A program made the position numbers and the translations under genes. The notes under the pieces were generated by a model that searched no databases, was not told where the DNA came from, and saw only the letters and a list, made by a program, of their open reading frames with translations. From positions 1-12,177 of the forward strand of contig DASRJX010000182.1 in the NCBI GenBank assembly GCA_035649235.1: DNA of 12,177 nt, given 5' to 3'. Shown here piece after piece: positions 1-9,200 of this stretch. Every line of letters begins with the position of its first letter. The stretch's first letter is position 1. The stretch is from DASRJX01 sp035649235. GTDB taxonomy: Bacteria > Acidobacteriota > Polarisedimenticolia > Gp22-AA2.

Positions 1-705
<705 letters not shown>

Positions 706-711
706 GCCGCG

Positions 712-735
712 CGGCGCCGTCGTCGCCCGGCGCCG
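712..735 (+). terminator. Inverted repeat after the permease gene, possible weak terminator
   Basis: A perfect 7-bp stem, CGGCGCC (712-718) and GGCGCCG (729-735), with a 10-base loop, starts seven bases after the permease stop. It lacks a T-rich tail (gccctgcctccc follows), so intrinsic termination would be weak. Its position between a stop codon and a promoter-like element fits a terminator, but in DNA this GC-rich a 7-bp stem can arise by chance. Confidence 0.3.
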
Positions 736-754
736 GCCCTGCCTCCCGGTGGGA

Positions 755-763
755 TGATACAAT
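755..763 (+). promoter_or_regulatory. Extended -10 promoter-like element for the FG-GAP gene
   Basis: TGATACAAT stands out as an AT-rich patch in GC-rich DNA: TG at 755-756, one base, then TACAAT at 758-763, five of six matches to TATAAT. No convincing -35 box is present, as is common for extended -10 promoters. A start site 6-8 bases downstream would fall near 769-771, leaving only about 5 bases before the ATG at 776. The transcript would then be nearly leaderless. Confidence 0.45.
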
Positions 764-775
764 TCCACCTCTCCC

Positions 776-3136
776 ATGAGGCGCGATCCGGTCCGCGGGG
801 CAGCCCAGTCCGCGCCCAGCCTGCCGCTGGCGGCGGTCGTGGTTGCGGCCGTCGCAGGCGCGGCCATCGCGATGGCCGCCGTCGCGATTGCTGCCGTCGC
901 GCCGGCAGGGGCCGGAACCGCTCCGGCGTCCGCGTCCTATCAGGGGCCCGGCACCAAGAAGATGGCGGCGCGGCTCCTCGAGCTGGAACGCAACTCCGAC
1001 CCGATGGAGAACCCCTGGGGCGGCGCGGGGCGGGTCGAGATGGTCCGCGCCAAGCTGCAGGGCCTCTCCGACCCGAAGCAGTACCTGCGCCTGCAGTCGC
1101 AGCTCTGCACCGAGCTCCTGAACGCCGGCAAGTCGATGGAGGCGATCGAGGAGCTGACGGCGCTGCAGAAGTTCGTGTCGGAGCAGAAGGTCGACCTGTC
1201 GGCGCCGGATCGCCAGTACCTGAGCACGATGACGGCGCTCGCCCACCTGCGCCTGGGAGAGCAGGAAAACTGCCTGGCCCGGCATTCGACCGAGTCGTGT
1301 CTCCTGCCGATCCGCGGCTCCGGGATCCACACCCTCGATCGCGGCTCGCGCGGCGCCATCCGGGTGCTCACGGAGCGCCTGACCGCGACCCCGGACGACC
1401 TCGAGGCGCGCTGGCTGCTGAACGTGGCCGCCATGACGGTCGGAGACTGGCCCGACAAGGTCCCGGCCCCGTGGCTCATCCCTCCCGCGGCGTTCAAGTC
1501 CGAGACGGAGGTCAAGCCGTTCACCGACGTGGCGCCGCGGCTGGGCCTCGATCTGGACGGCCTCGCCGGCGGCAGCGTCGTGGACGACCTGGACAACGAT
1601 GGCGACCTGGACATCGTCGTGACGCGCTGGAACCTCGGCGGCCAGATGCGCTACTTCCGCAACGAGTCGGACGGCTCCTTCGTCGAGCGCACGCGGGAGG
1701 CCGGATTCGTCGGCGAGACGGGCGGCCTGAACCTCGTGCAGACGGACTACGACAACGACGGGAACCTCGACCTGCTGGTCGAGCGCGGCGGCTGGCTCGG
1801 GAAGGCGGGACGCCACCCCCTGTCGCTCCTGCGCAACGGCGGCGACGGCACGTTCGACGACGTGACGGAGCAGGCGGGGCTGCTGCGGTTCCATCCGACC
1901 CAGACCGCCGTCTGGCTCGACTACAACAACGACGGCTGGCTCGACTTCTTCGTCGGCAACGAGTCGACCGGGCAGGAGGTCCACCCCTGCGAGCTGTTCC
2001 GCAACAACGGGGACGGGACGTTCACGGAAACCGCCGCCAGCGCCGGCGTGGCCACCGTCGCCTGGGTCAAGGGAGTCACCGCCGGAGACTACAACAACGA
2101 CGGCCGCATGGATCTCTACCTGTCGATCCGCGGCCAGGCCAACCAGCTGTTCCGGAACGACGGGCCGCAGGATCCGAAGGGCCCGGCGAACGGCCCCTGG
2201 CGCTTCACGGAGGTCGCGGCGTCAGCGCACGTCACCGAGCCGATCATGAGCTTCCCGACCTGGTTCTTCGACTACGACAACGACGGCTGGCTCGACCTGT
2301 TCGTGAGCGGCTACCAGACCAGGAACGTCGGCGACATCGCCGCCGATTACCTGGGGCTCCCGACCCAGGCCGAGCGCGCGCGCCTCTACCACAACAACCG
2401 CGACGGCACCTTCTCGGACGTGAGCCGGGCGGCCGGGGTGTTCAAGGTCGTGATCACGATGGGGTCCAACTACGGGGACATCGACAACGACGGCTGGCTC
2501 GACTTCTACCTCGGCACGGGCGATCCGCTGCTGACCTCCATCGTCCCGAACCGCATGTTCAGGAACGACGGCGGCCGCCGCTTCCAGGACGTCACCACCT
2601 CCGCCCGGGTCGGCCACCTGCAGAAGGGGCACGCCGTCTCGTTCGCCGACATCGACCACGACGGGGACGAGGACATCTTCGAGGTCGTGGGAGGCGCGGT
2701 CTTCGGCGACAACTACCGCAGCGTCCTGTACGAGAACCCCGGCTACGGCAATCACTGGATCGTCCTGAAGCTCGAGGGGGTCAAGACGAACCGCGCCGCC
2801 ATCGGCGCCCGGATCAAGGTCGTCGTCCAGGAGGGCGGCAAGGAGCGGGCGATCCATCGGGTGGCCGGCACGGGAGGGTCCTTCGGCGCCAATCCCCTCC
2901 GGCAGGAGATCGGCCTCGGCCAGGCCACGTCCGTCTCGCGGGTCGAGATCGTCTGGCCGACCTCCGGCACGACGCAGGTCCTGAAGGGGCTGGCCCTGGA
3001 TCACCGCTATCGCGTGCGCGAAGGGGACGCGCAGGCGATCCCGCTCACTGTCAAGCGCTTCGACCTGTCTCCGGATCGCCCGGCCGCCGGAAACGCCGCG
3101 GCGGTGACCCGGCCGGTCCGGCGCCATCCACCGTAG
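776..3136 (+). CDS. Exported FG-GAP/VCBS repeat protein with ASPIC/UnbV domain (CRTAC1-like)
   Basis: 786 residues. An Arg-containing N-terminus is followed by a long Ala/Val hydrophobic segment (about 16-43) and a possible signal-peptidase site after Ala-Ser-Ala at 51-53. Residues 55-245 are a helical, TPR-like region ending in the family pattern ESCLLPI...H...DRGSRGAIRVLTERL...RWLLNVAAM. Seven DxDNDGxxD-type calcium motifs start at residues 271, 324, 382, 438, 499, 568 and 625. Their spacing of 53-69 residues fits a seven-bladed beta-propeller. An ASPIC/UnbV domain covers about 659-750 (NHWIVLKLEG, IGARIKV, ending RVEIVWPTSG). Homologues are exported proteins, often encoded near SusC/D-like or surface systems; their biochemical role is poorly known, and adhesion or ligand binding is inference. 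The ATG at 776 is chosen because it gives a plausible export signal, although no Shine-Dalgarno precedes it. Met33 (base 872) would remove most of the signal. The gene lies 70 bases after the permease and has its own promoter-like element. Confidence 0.95.
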   Translation: MRRDPVRGAAQSAPSLPLAAVVVAAVAGAAIAMAAVAIAAVAPAGAGTAPASASYQGPGTKKMAARLLELERNSDPMENPWGGAGRVEMVRAKLQGLSDPKQYLRLQSQLCTELLNAGKSMEAIEELTALQKFVSEQKVDLSAPDRQYLSTMTALAHLRLGEQENCLARHSTESCLLPIRGSGIHTLDRGSRGAIRVLTERLTATPDDLEARWLLNVAAMTVGDWPDKVPAPWLIPPAAFKSETEVKPFTDVAPRLGLDLDGLAGGSVVDDLDNDGDLDIVVTRWNLGGQMRYFRNESDGSFVERTREAGFVGETGGLNLVQTDYDNDGNLDLLVERGGWLGKAGRHPLSLLRNGGDGTFDDVTEQAGLLRFHPTQTAVWLDYNNDGWLDFFVGNESTGQEVHPCELFRNNGDGTFTETAASAGVATVAWVKGVTAGDYNNDGRMDLYLSIRGQANQLFRNDGPQDPKGPANGPWRFTEVAASAHVTEPIMSFPTWFFDYDNDGWLDLFVSGYQTRNVGDIAADYLGLPTQAERARLYHNNRDGTFSDVSRAAGVFKVVITMGSNYGDIDNDGWLDFYLGTGDPLLTSIVPNRMFRNDGGRRFQDVTTSARVGHLQKGHAVSFADIDHDGDEDIFEVVGGAVFGDNYRSVLYENPGYGNHWIVLKLEGVKTNRAAIGARIKVVVQEGGKERAIHRVAGTGGSFGANPLRQEIGLGQATSVSRVEIVWPTSGTTQVLKGLALDHRYRVREGDAQAIPLTVKRFDLSPDRPAAGNAAAVTRPVRRHPP
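1520..2740 (+). repeat. Seven FG-GAP/VCBS repeats (predicted seven-bladed beta-propeller)
   Basis: Seven coding repeats each carry a calcium-loop motif. In order they read DLDNDGDLD, DYDNDGNLD, DYNNDGWLD, DYNNDGRMD, DYDNDGWLD, DIDNDGWLD and DIDHDGDED. Most blades also contain a preceding 'F(R)NxGDGTFxxVTxxAG' strand (LLRNGGDGTFDDVTEQAG, LFRNNGDGTFTETAASAG, LYHNNRDGTFSDVSRAAG). The seventh motif (residue 625) is slightly diverged, with His and Glu replacing the usual residues, but keeps the acidic positions. The count of seven is seen directly; the propeller fold is known for this family. Confidence 0.85.
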
Positions 3137-3194
3137 CGAGCAGCCACTGACCTCGGCGCGGCCCACCAGTCTCCACCCGGCCGACCTGGATTGG

Positions 3195-3203
3195 TGCTAG
3201 ACT
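3195..3203 (+). promoter_or_regulatory. Extended -10 promoter-like element for the subtilase gene
   Basis: TGCTAGACT: TG at 3195-3196, then TAGACT at 3198-3203, four of six matches to TATAAT. No clear -35 hexamer lies 16-18 bases upstream. A start site near 3210 would give a leader of about 67 bases containing the hairpin at 3229-3257 and the Shine-Dalgarno. The layout (TG, one base, TAnAnT, then TTTCC or TTCC) resembles the element at 755-763, so both genes may use the same sigma factor class. Confidence 0.4.
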
Positions 3204-3228
3204 TTCCGCTCGCTCCCGCAGACAGAGA

Positions 3229-3257
3229 GGCCAAGAGCCGATCTTCGGCTCCCGGCC
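3229..3257 (+). promoter_or_regulatory. Leader hairpin upstream of the subtilase gene
   Basis: A perfect 7-bp stem, GAGCCGA (3235-3241) and TCGGCTC (3245-3251), closes a 3-base loop. A further GGCC/GGCC pair (3229-3232 with 3254-3257) extends it across a symmetric 2x2 internal loop. It sits between the promoter-like element and the Shine-Dalgarno, ending nine bases before GGAGG. No T tract follows, so it is not a standard terminator. It could stabilise the 5' end or tune initiation, or be fortuitous in GC-rich DNA. Confidence 0.4.
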
Positions 3258-3266
3258 AGTCGCCTC

Positions 3267-3271
3267 GGAGG
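3267..3271 (+). promoter_or_regulatory. Shine-Dalgarno of the subtilase gene
   Basis: GGAGG with five bases (GACCG) before the ATG at 3277. This canonical site fixes the start. The upstream FG-GAP gene has no such site. Confidence 0.8.
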
Positions 3272-3276
3272 GACCG

Positions 3277-6200
3277 ATGCCTTCCCTGTTCCGCGACGAC
3301 GCCGGAACGAGGTTGCTCCTCGGCGTCCTCCTCCTCGCTCTCCTCGGACCGCCGTTCGCGCCGGGGCCATGGGCCGGCGCGCCCGGCGTGGAACGGGAGC
3401 ACGGGAAGCCCGAGCGCGTCGCCGGCGATGTCATCGTCAAGTTCAGGCCCACGGTCGCCGACAGGGATCGGGGCCAGGTCCGGGACGACCTCGGGGCGGT
3501 CCGCCTCCGCCGGTTCCGCAGCGGCGCGGAGCACTGGCGCCTGCCCCCCGGCCTGACCACCGAGGAGGCTCTCGTCCGCCTCCGCAGGCATCCGCGCGTC
3601 CTGTACGCCGAGCCCAACTACATCCAGAACGCCCTGCGATCGCCCGACGACCCGCGCTATCCCGATCTCTGGGGTCTTCACAACACGGGGCAGACGGGCG
3701 GCACCATCGGGTCGGACATCCACGTCGAGCAGGCATGGGATCTGACGACCGGCCGGAGAACGGTCCTCGTCGGCGTGATCGACACGGGGATCGACTACAC
3801 GCACCCCGACCTCGCCGCCAACATCTATACCAATCCCGGAGAGATACCGGGCAACGGGGTGGACGACGATCACAACGGCTACGTGGACGACGTCCACGGA
3901 TGGGACTTCCGGAACGACGACGACGATCCGATGGACGACAACGGCCACGGCACCCACGTGGCGGGGACCATCGGGGCCGTCGGCAACAACGCCCTCGGGG
4001 TGACCGGCGTCAACTGGGAGGTGCAGCTCGTCCCGATGAAATTCCTCGCCGGCAGCGGCTCCGGCACTACCGCCGACGCCGTCGAGGCCGTCGACTACGC
4101 GACGCAGGCCGGCCTGGACATCCTCAACAACTCCTGGGGCGGAGCTGCGTTCTCGCAGGCGCTTCTCGAGTCCATCACGGAGGCGTCCGACGCCGGCGTC
4201 CTGTTCGTCGCGGCGGCGGGCAACAACGCCGCCAACAACGATTTCGACCTGCACTACCCTTCCGGCTACGACGCGCCGAACGTCGTGTCGGTGGCGGCGG
4301 TCGACCACAACGACGCGCTGGCATCCTTCTCGAACTACGGCCTCCAGACCGTCGACCTCGCCGCTCCGGGCGTGTCCATCCTGAGCACCGTTCCCGGCGG
4401 CGGCTACGGCATGCTCAGCGGCACCTCGATGGCCTCCCCGCACGTCGCGGGGGTCGCGGCGCTCCTGCGCGCGATCGCCCCCACCATGGCTGTGGTCGCC
4501 CTGAAGGCGAGGCTGCTGGATTCCGTCGATCCGATCCCCGGTCTCGCCGGCAAGGTGGCCTCCGGCGGCCGCCTCAATGCCATCAGGAGCTTCTCCGGCC
4601 GGGAGACGGTGGCACCGGACGCCGTCACCGACCTGTCCGTCTCGTCGCCCAGGAGCTTCGCGCTCACCCTCCACTGGACCGCGACGGGCGACGACGGCGG
4701 CACCGGCACGGCCTCGCAGTACGACATCCGCTACTCCACGGCCCCCATCGACGAGGCGGGCTTCGCAAAGGCGACGCAGGTGCATGGTGCCTCGACGCCT
4801 CGTCCGGCCGGGAGCGCGGAGAGCCTGGAAGTGTCCGGGCTGGCGTTCAGCACCACCTACTACTTCGCCCTCGTGGCGTTCGACGAGTGGGGCAACGCGG
4901 GCCCGATGTCGAACCTGGCGATCGGCACGACCCTCGGCCCGCCCGACATCGTCGTCACCCCCGCGAGCCTGAGCGCAGACCTGTTCAGCGGCGGGGCCAC
5001 GGCGCGCACCTTGATGATTGACAATCCCGGTGTCGGCGACCTGGTGTTCGACATCTCGATCCGTCCGCATGCGGCCGCCATGGCCGGGGGTCAGCGACGC
5101 GATGTCTCTGAAGCACTGACATCCGTCGCCGTCGAGCCGGCGGACAACGAGTTCCCGAGCCTCATCGACATCGCACTCCTTGAAAGCGGCGCCGACGTGG
5201 CGGCGATTCGACAGGCGCTCCTGAGCTACGCGGACATCGCGAAGGTGGCTGTCCTCGACGGATCGATATCGGCGCCGACACTCGACACCCTGCGACGCTA
5301 CGATGCCGTGATAGTCGTGGCCGGTGCTCCCTGGGGCGACCCCGTCGCGACCGGCAACGCGCTGGCGGACTATGCCGACGGCGGCGGCGGAGTCGTCCTC
5401 ACCCTGGCATCGTTCGTCGGCAATTGGCCGGTGCGGGGCCGTTTCGAGACCCAAGGCTACCATCCACTCCTTGCTCTCACGAACCCGATCCTCTCCTCGT
5501 CCCTGGGAGAATTCGTCGCCTCGCATCCGATCATGGACGGTGTCGAGACGGCCCTCGGAGGCCTGCTGGTCGCCGCCAACCTCGCGCCGGGCGCGGAGTG
5601 GGTCGCCGACTGGTCCGTCGGTTATCCGTTCATCGCCACCAAAGGAGGGAACGTCGCCGCCGTCAACATCTTCCTCAGCTTTGGAACGTACTATTCCGGC
5701 GACATTCCGCTGATCCTGCACAACGCCGCGTTCTGGAGCAGTCGGGGGAGCCGATGGCTCTCGACGAACCCGGTTTCCGGTCTCCTCCCACCCGGTGGCA
5801 GCCTGGATGTCGTGGCGGCCATCGATGCGTCCGGACTGGACGGCGGCGACTACGGACTCGATCTGGTCGTCTCGAGCAACGACCCGGACGCCCCCGAGGT
5901 CGTCATCCCCGTCGACCTTCGCGTCATCGGTGCTCCCGACATCTCCCTCTCCGGCACGACGCTCGACTTCGGCGTCGCGTACCTCGGCTTCTCCAGGAGC
6001 GCGACGCTCACGATCAGCAACGACGGCATCGATGACCTGACGGCCAGCGTGGACGTCGACCACGCCGATGTCAGCGTCGACCCGTCGAGCCTCGCGGTGC
6101 CGGCCGGCGGGAGCCGCGATCTGTCGGTCACCTTCCGGCCCACGCAGCCGGGGCTGCTGCAGGGCATCCTGACGATCCGGACCAACGATCCGGACGAGGC

Positions 6201-9200
6201 CACCGTGACCGTCCCGCTCGAGGGCACGGCCTTGCTCCCGCCCGACATCGCCGTCACGCCCGGCTCTATCGGTGCCGACCTGCTCACGGGCCAGACGACC
6301 ACGCGGACGCTGACCATACAGAACCCCGGCGACGGCGACCTGCACTTCGATGTCACTTCGCGGGTCGCCGGGACAGGCGGGACCTCTCCCAGGTCGCTGG
6401 GGCCGTCCTTGTTCCGTGCCCAGGTGGCCGGGAGCGATCCGCTCCTCGGCGCTTCCGACAGCCCCCCGGAAGGGTACGCCCCCCTTCCGACAGAGGCCTC
6501 TCTCGCCCCAGGCGCCACCGTGCTCGTCATCCAGAGCTTCAGGCCGTGGAACACCACGTCCAACGAGGCCGTCCTGTCCGCCAACGGCATCGTCTACGAC
6601 ACCATCGCGCCGGCGCAGATGACCTCGACCGATCTCGCCGCGTACAGCGTGGTCATCATCCCCAGCGACCAGCCGACCTATTACTACAGAGCCCTGGCCA
6701 CGCGGGCCGCCCAGATCGATGCGTATGTCGGCTCAGGCGGCGTGCTGGAGTTCCACGCCGCCGGATGGGGGTGGCAGAACGGCGACGCCTCCCTGGTGAC
6801 GCTGCCAGGCGGGATGCGCATCCAGCGGTACATCTCGGAAACCAACCGCGTGCTCGCCCCGGCTCATCCGCTGATGGCGGGAGTGCCGGATCCATTCACC
6901 GGCTTCGCGAGCCATGCCTACTTCACATCGATTCCCGCCAACGCCGTGCACATCGCACAAGACGACGCGGGACGGACCAACCTCGTCGAGTATCGGTTCG
7001 GTCGCGGCATGGTCGTCGCCGGCTGCCAGACCTTCGAGTTCGGCTATCCCAGGGGCCTCCACACCGGTCTCATCCTGCGCAACCTGATCCCGTACACCCA
7101 CCACGGCCTGCCACCGAACTGGCTCGCGGTCGAGCCGTCGTCGGGCGTCGTCCCGGCCGGTGGCAGCCTGGATCTCCTGGTGACTTTCGACCCCGGTGGC
7201 CACTTCGGCGGCGACTACGACGCCGACCTCCACGTCACAAGCAACGACCCCGACGAGCCCAAGGTCGTCGTCCCCACGCGCCTCCACGTCACCGGTGTCC
7301 CGGACATCGCGGTCGGTGTCGAGATGGTGAGCCTCGAGTCCCGGCAGGACTACTCCGATTCCGAGGCGACCACCCACCACGTGCTGGCCACCGCGGTCCC
7401 GCCCGATGGCGGCGGCGTGCTGGAGTTGATCGCGGAGGGCGACTTCGGCGCCGCCTCGGAGACGGCGACGGCGGTCGCCGAAGGGAGGACCCTCGGGTCG
7501 GCGGACACCGCAGGCTCCGACTGCACCGAGGCACGGAGCACCTTCGACATCGGCGCCGCGGACTTCGCGGCGCTCACGGCCGATGGCGTCGTCCAGGTCG
7601 ACGTGCGGAATTCCCCCGATGTCGGCCTCTTCTGTGCGGTCAACCGCCACACGGTGCGGCTCACCTACGCCGGCCCGGCGGAGCGGCTGGACTTCGGAGA
7701 CCTGTTCATCGGCCTCACGTCCACGAAGTCGTTCGTCATCCGGAACGAGGGAACCGCCGACCTGTCGATCATCGGCATCACCACGGACGACCCCGCCTAC
7801 GTCCCGGATGCCTCGGCCTTCGTGCTCGGCCCGGGGGAGCGGCGGAAGGTCGGCATCGCGCTCGCCCCCACCCGCGAGGGACCCTTCCCGGCGACGCTCA
7901 CCGTCCGGAGCACCGATCCGGACGAGGGGACGCTCACGATGGCTTTGAGCGGCACCGGCCGGGTGCCGCCGGATATCGCGGTCACCCCCGAGCGCCTGGA
8001 GACGGCACTATTCACTGGGGAGGCCACGACGCGCAGCCTGACGATAGAGAACACCGGCCCCAGCGACCTGCACTTCGATGTCGAGGTTCGGCTCAAAGCA
8101 CAGGTCGCCGGGACCGCCGGCATCTCCCCCGAGTCATCGGGGTCCGCTTCCTCCAGGGCCCAGGCGACCGGGAGCGAGCCACCCGCCAACGCTCCCGACA
8201 GCGCCCCGGAAGGGTACGTCCCCCTTCCGACGGAGGCCTCCATGACCCCTCGCGCCACCGTGCTCATCGTCCAGAGCGTCAGGCCGTGGGACACCTCGTC
8301 CAACGAAGCCGTCCTGTCCGCCAGCGGCATCCTGTACGACATCATCGGGCCGGCGCAGCTGGCTTCGACCAACCTCTCCGTCTACCGCGTGGTCATCGTC
8401 CCCGGCGACCAGCCGACCTCGTACTACAGCGGCCTGGCCGGGCGAGCCGACCAGATCAACGCCTACGTCAGCGCGGGCGGAATCCTGGAGTTCCACGCCG
8501 CCGGCTGGGGATGGTCGGGCGGCAACGTGTCCCTGGTGACGCTGCCGGGCGGAATGCACATCCTCCCGTCCCCCGCGTTGACCAACCGCGTCCTCGCCCC
8601 CGGTCATCCGCTGATGGCCGGAGTGCCGGAAACATTCTCCGGGTTCCCGAGCAGCGCCTACTTCTCCGCGATTCCGGCCAACGCCGTGCACATCGCGCGT
8701 GACGACACGGGGAGGACCAACCTCGTCGAGTACCGGTTCGGCCGCGGCACGGTCGTCGCCGGCTGCCAGACCTTCGAATACGGCTACCCCAGAAGCCTTT
8801 ACTCCGGCCTCATCCTGCACAACATGATCCCGTACACCCACAGCCTGGCCGCGAACTGGCTCGCGGTCGATCCGCAGTCCGGCGTCGTGCCGGCCGGCGG
8901 CAGGCTGGAAATCGCCCTGACCTTCGACGCGGCGCGTCTTTTCGGCGGCGACTACGACGCCGACCTCCTGGTCAGAAGCAACGACCCCGACGAGCCTGAG
9001 GTGGTCGTGCCCACGCGACTGCATGTCACCGGCACGCCGGACATCGCGGTCACGGGCGAGGTCGTGATCCTGGAGTCCCGGCAAACCTGGTCGATCCATG
9101 CCGCGGTGACCCACCACGTCCTGACCACCACGATCCCGCCCGATGGCGGCGGCGAGCTGGAGCTGATCGCGGAAGGCAACTACGGCGGTCCCTTCGAGAC

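Noticed and set aside
1081..1200. A distinct enzyme domain in the N-terminal region of the FG-GAP protein
   Set aside because: The helical segment is the usual TPR-like N-terminal region of this exported family, and no catalytic motif is visible.
754..3150. A 798-codon plus-strand frame overlapping the whole FG-GAP gene
   Set aside because: The translation is Arg/Gly-rich with no domain. The overlapping frame from 776 has seven FG-GAP motifs and an ASPIC/UnbV domain, so this one is a shadow.
3007..6345. A 1112-codon open frame on the minus strand spanning the 3' end of the FG-GAP gene, the intergenic gap and half the protease gene
   Set aside because: It is antisense to two strongly supported genes, is Arg/Gly/Ala/Val/Asp-biased with no recognisable domain, and runs through the promoter and Shine-Dalgarno region. 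Stop-free antisense frames are expected in GC-rich DNA. The same applies to the minus-strand frames at 674-1984, 2222-3166, 6733-7650, 8134-9387 and 10945-11916.
6546..8702. A 718-codon plus-strand frame inside the protease repeats
   Set aside because: It is Arg/His/Pro-rich and out of frame with the well-supported protease. Its own internal similarity simply mirrors the tandem duplication.
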